Shown here in pieces: positions 12,673-24,166 of a stretch of DNA of 64,000 bases; position 1 is the first letter of the stretch, and every line of letters begins with the position of its first letter. The stretch spans positions 124,001 to 188,000 of the forward strand of contig JAOTOM010004673.1 of assembly GCA_034440615.1 (NCBI GenBank), written 5' to 3'. The notes under the pieces are model-generated. The model saw only the letters and a program-made list of their open reading frames with translations. It had not been told where the DNA came from and did not search any database. The DNA comes from Ashinkailepas kermadecensis. Taxonomy: Eukaryota > Arthropoda > Thecostraca > Neolepadidae. The position numbers and the translations under genes are program-made.

Positions 12673-12844
12673 CCATGAGCACGGTTTGCGTGGGATCAGC
12701 ATGCGCTTAGGTGGGTTAGGACTGGCAGATGTACATCAGATTTGTTCCTCATTTCGTGTGTGCAGTGCATACAAATCCCAAGGACAGCGAGATACTGATA
12801 TTAGCCAAGGGCAGATCCACGAATGGTCATGTGGTACACACGTT

Positions 12845-13045
12845 CGGAAAGGCGCCACTGGCAATGTACCTGGAGGAGCGCCTTTGCATTCCGAGGAGCG
12901 CCACTGGCTGAAAAATGCAAGGGGGTGCACTCAGGCTTTCCCGGAGGGGCCCTTCTTGGAAGTATGCCTTTTCCTCTGGAGAGACGCCACTGGCTGGACA
13001 AAAATCGAGGGGTGCACCTGAGCCTTCCCCTCCCCCAGATGGCAG
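12845..13045 (+). repeat. Degenerate dispersed repeat, plus orientation
   Basis: Units of about 80 bp carry GCGCCACTGGC followed by an A-rich stretch and GGGTGCAC. The same pattern appears in reverse orientation at 34040-34310. The family is unknown to me. Confidence 0.55.
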
Positions 13046-13274
13046 CCCAGCGTCCTTGGGGGGGGGGCGCATGCTCCTTGTGTCCTTATATTGACCAAAG
13101 TGTAAGAAATCGTCGTCACGATAGGCTCCATGTAATTAGCCTTGGAACACCATGGAAACGGGCATCGACAATGGAGCATTCAGCGATAGTACATTATTAG
13201 GTCGATGTACACCGTAACACTGGACATTTTCATTTCCGGAGACCTTGTCGGCAGTGGAATGTTCCGTCGGTGAT

Positions 13275-13432
13275 ACGCACCTCCGGCAATGGCGACTAGG
13301 CACCTCCGGTAGGCACCTCCGGCAATGCCGACTAGGCACCTCCGATAGGCACCTCCGGTAATGCCAACTAGGCACCTCCGATAGGCACCTCCGGTAATGC
13401 CGACTAGGCACCTCCGGCAATGCCGACTCGAA
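13275..13432. repeat. Composite 37-bp repeat
   Basis: GGCACCTCCGATA and GGCACCTCCGGTAATGCC alternate, making a composite period of about 37 bp over about four copies. Confidence 0.8.
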
Positions 13433-14173
13433 TCGATGCGTCGTGGTCACTGGGGAATTTGAGCATACCAACTGATGGGACTCACCACGTGCAGGCCTCG
13501 GCCCCTCTTTCTTAACTTGGTCAATGGGAGCTCAGGATGGGTCTCACCCAGTGCAGTAAAACTTCAGCCCTCTCTCTCTCTATCTCTCTCAACTTGGTCA
13601 GTGGGGGCTCTGAGCATATCTGCTGATGGGCCTCACCCCGTGCAGTACAGCATCTGCCCCTTCCCCTACGCTTCGGTGATGCTAACCAATACATGCCAAC
13701 CGGTGATGCCAACTTCGGTGATGCCAATCAATACAACGAGACCAAAGGACGTCAATGTGATGTAAGTTCTATTTGATTTTCTTGAGAAGAAAGGATTACA
13801 CTCAACTAAAGATATCGATTTTTGGTTAGACGCCGGGTAAACACTACCACCACCAGCCTCTGACAAAGAAGGTGGCCGCGTTGGTCTCCTGCAGGGTTAC
13901 TGCGCCGAGCCATCGTCTATGGAGAGAGCTGACAGTTTGAAACCAGTTGGGATCACCGCCGGCGGCGCCCTTCCGTAGTACGTGCCGGCGCCTGCACGTG
14001 GCACCGGCGCCGTCCAGTCGGACCACTAAGCCCGCCGTCAGTCAGACATGCACCCATCGCAGGCGCGCGCCGAATACAGATTCGTGTCACGTGATCGCAT
14101 CGCACGCGGCCGGCCGGCCGCTGAGATATCAGCCAGCCGTCCGGCAGCGCCGTGTCGATGACCAGGCCGCCTG

Positions 14174-14204
14174 CGCAGCGTCACGTCACGTCACGTCACG
14201 TCAC
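14174..14204. repeat. CGTCA pentanucleotide run
   Basis: CGTCA is repeated about five times. CGTCA is also the half-site of a cAMP response element; this may be coincidence. Confidence 0.85.
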
Positions 14205-14389
14205 CGTCGTGAGCCGCACTCGGGTGTCGCTCGTCGGCGGCCGGGACGTGCCGGATGGTCTGGCAGGACCGGAACGACGCGGCCGCTCTCTTACTGCGCA
14301 GTCGACGCGGCGGCTGGCGGCGTTAACGACACGTCGGGTCGGTGTCGAGTTGCATCGTGCCGAAGGCCACATCCCGGCGGGGCCCGACT

Positions 14390-15000
14390 GTGGTGTTTGT
14401 TGTGTGTACCCCGGCAGCAGACTGGAGCTGTGGTGTGTGTAGTGTGTACCCCGGCAGCAGGCTGGAGCTGCGGCGTGTTTAGTGTGTACCTCGGCAGCGG
14501 GCCGGAGGACAACCGGCGGCGGCTGTGGTGTGTGTAGTGTGTACCCCGGCAGCGGGCTGGAGCTGTGTTGTGTGTAGTGTGTACTCCGGCAACAGGCTGG
14601 AGCTGTGGTATGTGTAGTGTGTACCCCGGCCGCCGGCGGCTGTGGTGTGTGTAGTGTGTACCTCGGCAGCGGGCTGGAGCTGCGGTGTGTGTAGTGTGTA
14701 CCTCAGCAGCAGGCTGGAGCTGTGGTGTGTGTAGTGTGTACCTCGGCAGCGGGCTGGAGCTGTGGTATGTGTAGTGTGTACCTCAGCAGCAGGCTGGAGC
14801 TGTGGTGTGTGTAGTGTGTACCTCAGCAGCAGGCTGGAGCTGTGGTGTGTGTAGTGTGTACCTCGGCAGCAGGCTGGAGCTGTGGTGTGTGTAGTGTGTA
14901 CCTCGGCAGCAGGCTGGAGCTGTGGTGTGTGTAGTGTGTACCTCGGCAGCAGGCTGGAGCTGTGGTATGTGTAGTGTGTACCTCAGCAGCAGGCCGGAGG
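14390..15000. repeat. 40-bp minisatellite, about 15 copies
   Basis: The unit contains TGTGTGTAGTGTGTACCTCG followed by GCAGCAGGCTGGAGCTGTGG. Early copies are truncated or carry GGCCGCCGGCGGC insertions; copies after 14680 are nearly identical. Confidence 0.93.
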
Positions 15001-16544
15001 ACGGCCGCCGGCGGCTGTGGTGTATGTAGTGGCAGCAGACCCGAGGACGGCCGCCGGCGGATGCAGACCCGCCGCTGCCTGTCCCCGGCTGTAGCGACGG
15101 GACGGCTGGCGCCTGATTTAGGGCGCCGGAGCAGGCGTGCCGGCGGCTCGTGCGCCATCCCCGATGACCCCCGGTTCTCCGAGATACACGTCCCATCCCA
15201 TCCCCATCCCACCAGCTCGCAGCTCGCAAGGTCTCGACACGCGCTCCGCCACCAGGAACGCACTGCTCCGCCGCACGAGACAGCTTATCATCGTCACGTC
15301 TTACGCGCTCCTCACACCAAGCAGCCCGCACGCCACGAGGACGAATGAGCCCCCGGCGGAACTTCCAATGCACTTCACATCAGGGTGCTGAAGTGTTTCC
15401 GGGCTTCGCTGTCAGTGGGCTGTAATACCAATGGGCTTCATCGTCTGTGGCTTGACCATCATTTGACATCGCCGCTGCTGGTTGCAGTGCCACATTCATG
15501 TGCTACACAGATGGTTTCACCATCTGTGGGGCTCATCAATTGCAGCGGGCTTGCGCGTCATCGAGCTTCACGAGCCGAGGGCTGCAGCCACACTGCACGT
15601 CACCGTCTGCGTTCCTCGTCGCAAACGGGCTTCAACATATGTTGGCTACAGTGCCATTGTGATTCAGCAGGCGTGGGGTGGGCACCATGTGGTCTGGCGG
15701 CCCGTGATGTGGTACGCTGCCGGCAAATCAGTCACCGCTGGCTATGTTTTGTGCGGGAGCAAGCCGCATGAGGTGACGCAGGAAACCACAAACAGGGTGG
15801 TTTTCCTGGGAGTCACGAACGGCGTCTGTTTCCAGGAAAAGGCGACCGAACAGAACACGTCAGGAGTGACAGAGTGGGGTAGAACGTGTCATGGGCGCCA
15901 CAAAGCTCCAAATGAAACGCGCCACGTGACCACCGGTGCAGTACGTGCATGCCACGCCAGCAACATCAAACATCAAACGTGACACCGACTTGCAAAAGTA
16001 GAACAGCCGCCAGTGTTGAGAGTTTTGCTCGCGCCGTACCATGCAACTGATTTGGAGGACGATAACGCAGACAATAGCTTGGCGAGTCGCCCGCGGCCAG
16101 AACGACATGTGTGAAGGAAGTGCTACCGTATCCTGGGAAGCTGGTCAATACACGGCCAACTTAGCAGCGTGCATGGTGTGACCCGACTGCAGTGTTTGGC
16201 ATCGGTCACCGACCCATCGGTGGGCCGCCCGCTGGTGGCGTGCTACAAGGGCGTAAACTATCACCAGACGCAATTTACTTCACTTGCGATCGAACCGGGC
16301 CGAAGCGCGCATGGCAGCCGACCGTAGCTGCTGCGCCAGAGCCGCTCGGCGACGCAACCCAGCGCGCCGCGCCGGTTGTGCCGCGGCCGTGCAGCGCGAT
16401 CGCGGCGCGGCGGGTCTGCCGCGCGCCGGGGTCTGCCGCGCCGGCGCGCCGTAATTGTGATCGAGTCTGGCATACGGACGAAATGACGGCGCCAGGCCAC
16501 ATCGCGCCGTGCAGAGGTGGTGAACCGTGCACAGCAGAACCGGT

Positions 16545-17075
16545 CCGGAGCGGCAGAGCCACTGGCGCGAGCGTCGGCCCGAGGGTCGGCCGGAGAGGAA
16601 GAGCCACTGGCGCGAGCGTCGGCCCGAGGAGCGGCCGGAGCGGCAGATCCACCGGCGCGAGCGTCGGCTCGAGGATCGGCCGGAGCGGCAAAGCCACTGG
16701 CGTGAGGGTCGGCCCGAGGAGCGGCAGGAGCGGCAGAGCCACCGGCGCGAGGGTCGGCCCGAGGGTCGGCCGGAGAGGAAGAGCCACTGGCGCGAGCGTC
16801 GGCCCGAGGGTCGGCCGGAGACGAAGAGCCACTGGCGCGAGCGTCGGCCCGAGGAGCGGCCGGAGCGGCAGAGCCACTGGCGCGAGCGTCGGCCCGAGGA
16901 GCGGCAGGAGCGGCAGAGCCACTGGCGCGAGGGTCGGCCCGAGGAGCGGCAGGAGCGGCAGAGCCACTGGCGCGAGGGTCGGCCGGCGGCGGGGCTCGCC
17001 CGAGGAGCGGCAGGAGCGGCAGAGCCACTGGCGCGAGGGTCGGCCCGAGGAGCGGCAGGAGCGGAGGAGAGGGGG
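16545..17075. repeat. 45-bp minisatellite, about 12 copies
   Basis: The unit contains GAGCGGCAGAGCCACTGGCG followed by CGAGCGTCGGCCCGAGGAG. At 45 bp it is a multiple of three and lacks stops, so both strands show open frames of about 300 codons with a 15-residue period. No homology to a real protein is apparent. Confidence 0.93.
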
Positions 17076-17159
17076 GGGGGGGTACGGCAGACATGGCGTT
17101 AGGCGGGAGAGCAGACACGTCAGGCACCAGGCGAAAAGAAACAGGTGAACTGGGGGGGG

Positions 17160-17760
17160 GGGCGTAACGCACTAAGAGAGAGAGAGAGCCATGAGAATTG
17201 GCGGTGGATGGGAGAGGAGAGGAAGTGAAGAGAGAATATACCGAAGTTGCCGAGAGAGGCGATGAATGCGAATGGGAGAGGGGGGTGCGGGGTGGATTGG
17301 AGAGGAGAGAGAAAGAAGGGATGGATGGGAGAGGAGAGGGAGGTGGATGGGAGGGACGATGACAATGGACGGAAGAGAAGAGGAAGATGGATGGGAGAGA
17401 CGATGAAGTCGAATCTGAGAGGCGAGGGGTGGGAGAGACGGTGGAGGTGGATGTGAGAGGTGAGATGTCAGGAACCTGGGAAGAGACGACACAGGATGAG
17501 AGATGTTAGGCGCCAGGGAAGAGGAGAGACATGGTAACGAATGAGGAAAGAGAGGGGTCAGGCACTAGAAGAGAGGAATGGCACGATGATGGATGTGAAA
17601 AGACTTATGGGGGTAGCGAAGCAGGCAGGAGCGTGGTGGAGTGTAGGAAGTGAGGAGAAAATGAAGAGACGTGGATTCCTGGGAAAAGTGGAATGCATGG
17701 TGAAATAGAAAAGAACGAATATTTGGTGGAAGTGAGGAGATAGAAGAACATAGGAAGATG
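17160..17760 (+). repeat. Purine-rich GA/GGAT tract
   Basis: The plus strand is strongly purine-biased over about 600 bases, with GGATGGGAGAGGAGAGG recurring irregularly. Homopolymer G runs of ten precede it near 17078 and 17153. It lies in intron 3. Confidence 0.8.
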
Positions 17761-17865
17761 GAGAGCTCATGGGTGAAAATGGGAGCGACACAATTCAGAT
17801 GCCTTCAAGATTATTCCAGAAGTTACCGGGCTAAGATTTCTTGGACAGGAATGCTTGATGTATGT

Positions 17866-17879
17866 ATATATATATATAT

Positions 17880-17941
<62 letters not shown>
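17866..17941. repeat. TA dinucleotide tract
   Basis: This is an almost pure TA run, about 230 bases before the exon 3 donor as read on the minus strand. Confidence 0.95.
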
Positions 17942-17944
<3 letters not shown>

Positions 17945-18174
17945 AAGCAGAGCTTTCGCTGGAGCCATCGTACCAGAATTATATTGCTAGAGTATGCGCC
18001 AATAACTCTTATGAAGTTCCATAACATCTCACGAAGTGAGTAATTGATTCCATCGAAGCTTTCGAGGCCACAGGTAGTTCGATTGCACGCGAGCATCATA
18101 AATTAACCGCTAACCTTGAGCAATCATGTCACATTTTGCAGCGATCATGAGCAGAGGTGATGGCGAAGACTTAC

Positions 18175-18303
18175 CTTCTGTGTGGAGAGAACGTACACGA
18201 AGTCGCCGCTGGGGGCCATGCGCATATCGGACCCAATGCTGCTGCCCGGGTCCACGTCGATGGACTCGTACTGGTGCGCCAGGTCCGGAGACACCAGCAG
18301 CGC
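18175..18303 (-). CDS. PlexB: Plexin B-like, exon 3: end of the sema domain
   Basis: This exon is 129 nt and 43 codons, residues 430-472. The acceptor is TGTTTCCAG with AG at 18305-18304. The donor is AAG|GTAAGT with GT at 18174-18173. Both junctions are phase 0. The translation runs ALLVSPDLAHQYESIDV, then GSSIGSDM and GDFVYVLSTQK. It matches the closing strands of the plexin beta-propeller, in which a Tyr-Glu-Ser/Thr segment is followed by Gly-Ser, an acidic-Met pair and a [VL]YV[LM]T-type strand. Splicing from exon 2 gives GTNTGAIIK|ALLVSPD, a natural join. The exon lies about 10.2 kb from exon 2 and 8.5 kb from exon 4. Confidence 0.92.
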
Positions 18304-19845
18304 CTGGAAACACAGTGCCGATGTCGTAGCTGCGCGGCTCGTGGGCGAATGCTGCACACCAGGCATATTCACAAGAAAACTTGAGAGGAGAAAGTGGGTG
18401 GAGCGCAGTCGTTTGAAGACAAATCCGTAAAACATGATGCTTTTAGGGAGACCTGTTTTTTTTTGCTTCACGCAAACACAGATACACACATCTCATATGT
18501 ACACGGCAGAGGGTCTGTTTGTCGGCACCCTTGCTAGGCACACTCTAGGTCACGCGCTTCCTCGCAGATTCTCCGCTGTAGCGTTTTGTGTACACGGCAG
18601 GGCTATCCATACTTCTCAGGTCCGGTGAACAGAGGACTGCCCCGGTGACAAGAGGCTTGACCGTGCCCGCAGGGCGTGACACCGGACCGAAGCATCTGTT
18701 TAAAGGCAGATCATGCGAGTGGACCAGATGCCGAAGGCGCTGGGCGGTTAGCGCTAACCCCGTGGCACGGCGCACGCTCCATGGTTACTGCTATCTCCCC
18801 GGCAGGAGCCGACCGAGAAAACGTATGCATGGAGTCAGATATAATCCAAAGGGTCAGATTTAATCCACACTCGAGAAACTCGCACACATTGCACGCTCCA
18901 CCAGCCAAAAATAACGCAAACTATTAAGGTGGAGATTTCTTCCCCTAAGGAATCCTACATACGTCCATTGTGAGATACATTTTGCATCTCACAGATTACA
19001 GGTTCAGGAAGATTACTTCTGATGTACGTTATCGCCGTGCCCGTCTCGGCAATAATGTTGCGATCACCAACAACAAACTCTTCTCGTGGCGAGGAGAGGG
19101 GATCGAACCAGAGGCGTTCCCAGTTCGGCAGCGCGCCGTCCGCCACGTCCCAGTCCGGTGGCCAGGACGTGGCAGCACCGAGGGGTACCGGGGCGACATC
19201 GACACCATCGAGCCCCCCCCCCCCCCGCCAACGAGGCGGCCGCGCACCTCGCGTGCAATCGGCACCCGTAAAAGTTAAGTGTGATTGTCAGCTTCCTCAG
19301 CTGGCTGAGGCCGGGGGCGGAGGGGCAGCCGGGGCCTGACGGCCGGGGACCGACGGCCGGGCCGCGGTCGGCCGTTCCCAGACGACGGCCATTAGCACCG
19401 CTCGGGCGCTGGTCAACGGCTAATCTACATAATATCATTACGAGTGTGTAATTTGTGGACGCTTCCAGGGCCGCGGGCGGCCAGACGTGTGAGGAGGAGC
19501 GGCGCTGGCTGCGGCTGGCTGCGGCTGGCGGCCGGCCCGTGCGCCGATAGCGCGCCTAATTACAGGGGTGCCACGGCGGCCGGCCAGGCGGTGCCCGGCC
19601 CACGGTGACCCGGCACGGCCGGGCGCCGGCGGCCGGTGCCGTTAGCGGCTGCCGTCTGACCCGCGCTTCACCGAATCGCGCCACGTTGCGGACGCTGTGG
19701 CCGCTGCAATGGGCGACGCCCGGCATACCGCGGTCGGCGGCGTCACCGGCGCCAGACGAGCGGCGCCGCAGCCGCTTGCGATGCGGTGACCTGCACTTCC
19801 GGTCTGGTCAGCCCATCCTCACGTACGTGCACGGATGACGGCCGG

Positions 19846-19912
19846 GCGACGGCCGCACAACGGCCTGACAACGGCCTGACAACGGCCTGACAACGGACCG
19901 ACAACGGCCGGA
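19846..19912. repeat. 12-bp repeat
   Basis: ACAACGGCCTGA repeats about five times with GACCG and GGACA variants. Confidence 0.8.
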
Positions 19913-20575
19913 CACAGATTACGTGCGCTGCACATTAACCTGACATTGACCAGGAAACTGCCGCATTGGCTTGCCTGGCAAGAGGTGCTCAACGTCAACG
20001 ACTGATTTACCGGTAGTCCAACCGTCGATTGCGCTGATTGTAGATGACCAATGACCATATAACCAGATACAGGCTAGACCTTGAAAGGTATATTTGGCTT
20101 GGTCCTGCACGACATCAGAAATTAGTTGACGGGATATAGAAAAAGAAATACTGATGTATCCTTTTGAAGATGAAGCGGTATTCTATTACTTTCGTAACAA
20201 GGGAAATTTCGTAGTATTTTCTCAGTGTCTTTCATCCCAAAGTCCCGAAATAGTCGAGACTGGCCGACGGGACTTTAATCCAAACACCTCGTCAAACCCA
20301 AATAGTGATCGCGAATGTTGCTGATCAATCGAGGCACGATATCCATCCATTGATCAATGTAAATCGGTCATCAGCATTATTTTATCGGTCGAAATTGGGA
20401 CAATTACAACGAAGAACCTCCAGCACACGAGTCTAAAATAGACCTCAACACGCATGTGCACCTCCGACACACGCTGACCCCAGCCATGCCACACACAACG
20501 TCTCACGACTTTGCTACATATGAACGCCGAGACATATACTTCGTACATCCCCTCTTTGTGGCGTTTGGGCGGGCG

Positions 20576-20760
20576 CGCGACTTTTGCATGGTGTTTGCGT
20601 GCGGCGCTTGTTGCGACGCCTCCACCGGTGGCCGCCCGACAAACACGACAGTTGGAGGTCCACCGGTGGCCGCGCGACTTTTGCATGGTGTTGCGTGCGG
20701 CGCTTGTTGCGACGCCTCCACCGGTGGCCGCCCGACAAACACGACAGTTGGAGGTCCCCG
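20576..20760. repeat. 95-bp tandem duplication
   Basis: A block starting CGCGACTTTTGCATGGTG at 20576 recurs at 20671 with one missing T and no other obvious change. It is a recent duplication. Confidence 0.9.
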
Positions 20761-21035
20761 GGGACGCGGCTGCGGGCTGCCTCCGGTGGCAGGTGGCACC
20801 TGCTGCCGGAGACTGGAGACCGGCCGCCGGCGTCGGCGACCAGCTGCACGCCCCGCGGCTGCCACGTGAGTCGACTTGCAGCGCGCGTGCTGGCCGCGCT
20901 CCCATGAGCGACAGCACGTGCAGTTGGGCCGGCCGGCCACCTCTGAGCAGCGCTCCGGCAGGCTGGTGGTGGCCTGGCCGGTCTGCTGGCCGCATCCGCG
21001 GCAGGGGCCGCACCTCGGCTGGCCGCCGCCGGTTA

Positions 21036-21220
21036 TCGCAATGGCCGGACGTCGGCTGGCCGCTGGTTACCACAATGGCCGGACGTCGGCTGGCCGCTGG
21101 TTACCACAATGGCCGGACGTCGGCTGGCCGCTGGTTACCACAATGGCCGGACGTCGGCTGGCCGCTGGTTACCACAATGGCCGGACGTCGGCTGGCCGTT
21201 GGTTACGACAATGGCCGGCG
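21036..21220. repeat. 34-bp minisatellite, about 5 copies
   Basis: The unit CAATGGCCGGACGTCGGCTG, then GCCGCTGGTTACCA, is nearly identical in five consecutive copies. Confidence 0.92.
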
Positions 21221-22204
21221 GCCGGCGGTCGGACACCGCCAGCGAGGCGGTCAGGTTACGCTAGTCAGCTCCAGAGATGGCGCTGCCGGTCGGGTGGAGG
21301 CGCAGACGCCGTGTCGCCGCCACTGATGACTGAGACAAGCCGCTCCGCGCCATCCGCGCCGCAGGTTATCACCTCCAATCTACGTCCATTTTTTGCCCAG
21401 ACGGTATTTTTCATCTTGCCGCGACCGGTTTCATAGGAGCGGTAAATTAGGTAATTTCAATTGATGTGTAATTTAATGGATATAGCGGCGGTTTACGATA
21501 GAGCATGGCCGGTTTATACCGGCGGTGCCAGGCGCGTCGTAAACCACTAAAGCAAAGCTTTCAGCGCGCATGGAATAAAGGCTTAATCAAGTGCCACCCG
21601 CATGGGCTTGCACAGCTCGTCCAGATGGCACTAAAATGAAAAGTCACTACAGGTCCGTGCATAAATCATCCACGAGTCATATGAGAAGTTCTAGTAAAAG
21701 TCGCATTTGCGACATGACAGGCATTATGGACGGAGAGTGGTCGCGGTGGGCACCGGCCCAACCTTTGCCATCACTGCGTGGCATTTCACGGAAATGGCCG
21801 ACTTGAAGAACACGCACAATGCACCCCTCTCTTTCTCGAGATGTTCGTCCGTGCCGGCCCAACTGGTGAGGACGGTCGCCGGCCCAGAGGCAGCGCCAGG
21901 TCACCGGACAGCGGGGCTTCAGGGCGCCTGGCACGGCAGCGCGCCGGTCGTGACGCAGTCGCCACACCGGCCGCCGGGGACGGGACGGGGCGGGGCGCCG
22001 GAGGGGACGCACAGAAGCGCGCCATTCCGGCCGATGAGCCACGTGCCGCCCGCCGCAGCGGCGCATTCCCCGCCAATGGGGGGGGGCGGCTAATTAGCGC
22101 TGCCGCCCGCGACGCATGCGCACCGCGCCGTTGGCGACACACGCCGCCGCCGGTGTCGAACGCCTCACGTGCTGGTCACGTGAGCGTCCCGAGCCCGGCC
22201 TGCC

Positions 22205-23185
22205 GCCGAGACAGACGACACGTGGCGCCGCCGAGACGGACGACACGTGACGCCGCCGAGACGGACGACACGTGACGCCGCCGGGACGGACGACACGTGA
22301 CGCCGCCGAGACGGACGACACGTGACGCCGCCGAGACGGACGACACGTGACGCCGCCGGGACGGACGACACGTGACGCCGCCGAGACGGACGACACGTGA
22401 CGCCGCCGAGACGGACGACACGTGACGCCGCCGGGACGGACGACACGTGACGCCGCCGAGACGGACGACACGTGACGCCGCCGAGACGGACGACACGTGA
22501 CGCCGCCGGGACGGACGACACGTGACGCCGCCGAGACAGACGACACGTGACGCCGCCGAGACAGACGACACGTGGCGCCGCCGGGACGGACGACACGTGA
22601 CGCCGCCGAGACAGACGACACGTGACGCCGCCGAGACAGACGACACGTGACGCCGCCGAGACAGACGACACGTGACGCCGCCGAGACGGACGACACGTGA
22701 CGCCGCCGAGACGGACGACACGTGACGCCGCCGAGACAGACGACACGTGGCGCCGCCGAGACGGACGACACGTGACGCCGCCGGGACGGACGACACGTGA
22801 CGCCGCCGAGACGGACGACACGTGACGCCGCCGGGACAGACGACACGTGACGCCGCCGAGACGGACGACACGTGACGCCGCCGAGACGGACGACACGTGA
22901 CGCCGCCGAGACGGACGACACGTGACGCCGCCGGGACGGACGACACGTGACGCCGCCGAGACGGACGACACGTGACGCCGCCGGGACGGACGACACGTGA
23001 CGCCGCCGAGACGGACGACACGTGACGCCGCCGAGACGGACGACACGTGACGCCGCCGGGACGGACGACACGTGACGCCGCCGAGACGGACGACACGTGA
23101 CGCCGCCGGGACGGACGACACGTGACGCCGCCGAGACGGACGACACGTGACGACACGTGACGCCGCCGGGACGGACGACACGTGG
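22205..23185. repeat. 25-bp minisatellite, about 39 copies, each with CACGTG
   Basis: The unit is GACGGACGACACGTGACGCC with a CGCCGA/CGCCGG junction, period 25. Variation is limited to a few sites (GAGACG/GAGACA/GGGACG and GTGACG/GTGGCG). Almost every unit carries the palindromic E-box CACGTG. No minus-strand frame meets a stop, so three overlapping frames of 326-398 codons cross it. It lies in intron 2. Confidence 0.95.
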
Positions 23186-24065
23186 CGCCGTGACGACGAC
23201 GACGACACCCACGCGGACGCGGTGAGCGACGCGGTCACTCAACGACGGCCCACGTCCCTGCGCAGCGTCGGTCGGCGCGGCGCAAAACAAAAACCAACTT
23301 CAAAGCCGGGCCGCCGCCGCGCGCCGAATCCAAACTAAGCCGCCCAGGGACACCGAGCCGACGGCCGAATCCGACTCGCGAGGCTCCGATTTGCATGCTC
23401 GAAGTTAAGGGGCATTTAGCATCCGGCTGGGTGGGTTCATCGCTCCGGCGACGGCCGCTCCGTCAGGCCTCCGTCCCAACAGTCCGCCGATCCATTCGGC
23501 CGGCGCGACGGTCAGATTTTTTGGCGTCGAGTCGGCTCGCCGAGCGGCGACCGGCCGTGTGCCGCTTTGTCCGTCTGTCCACCGGCCTGTCCGGCTGTCC
23601 GGCCCATGTCCAGCACGCATCTGTCTCCCGGCGGGCCGCGCGTCCGTCCACACCCCGCCGGCGGCGGCCGGCGCGGCTCGGACCTCCGTCGACGTGCGTC
23701 CGGGCGGGCGCCCGTCTCGACAACTCGGCGCCCGTTCACGAGTCGGCCGGCGGGCTGCGCGGGGCGCGTCCGGCGGCCTGGCGGCACGGGCGGGGGCCGG
23801 CACCGCGCGGCCATTATCCGATTGCGGCCGTGTCTCCTGCGCCGCCCGTCAGGTCGCCGCGCACGCCGGATGCGCGGCCGGTAAATCATCGTTAGCGTGA
23901 CGACCACCGGCGTCGATTGTCGTCGTCGACGGCAAATCACCCGTCGCCGTCGACGACCGCCGTACATCAGAAACCGAGCCGACGCAAGAGCGCGCCGCGC
24001 GGACGCCGCCTCGTTACCGGCCGGTCAACCGGCGCCAATTTGCGGCCAGACCGCCAGACCGCCAG

Positions 24066-24122
24066 ACCACCGCCGCCTCCGCCGCCGCCGCCGCCGCCGC
24101 CACCGCTGCCGCCGCCGCCGCC

Positions 24123-24153
<31 letters not shown>

Positions 24154-24166
24154 CCGTCGCCTCCGA
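24066..24166. repeat. CCG trinucleotide tract
   Basis: About 33 triplets are mostly CCG, interrupted by CCA, CCT, CTG and GTC. A poly-proline or poly-glycine frame results. Confidence 0.93.

Larger units (their letters stand above)
9678..18174 (-). other. Plexin intron 3 (about 8.5 kb)
   Basis: This GT-AG phase 0 intron lies between exons 3 and 4. It holds TG and TA microsatellites, 33-bp, composite 13/24-bp, 40-bp and 45-bp arrays, a degenerate dispersed repeat and a purine-rich tract. The unique stretches 9690-11130 and 15380-16540 contain no gene I recognise. Confidence 0.8.

Noticed and set aside
13275..13432. CRISPR-like regular array
   Set aside because: The repeats are adjacent, without unique spacers, and the genome is eukaryotic.
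16192..17172. Gly/Arg/Ser-rich frame of about 318 codons on plus and an Ala/Pro-rich one on minus
   Set aside because: A 45-bp tandem repeat open on both strands; no start context, splice signals or homology.
22094..23290. Three overlapping minus-strand frames of 326-398 codons
   Set aside because: The 25-bp unit lacks stops in every minus-strand frame; the period-25 peptide is an artefact.
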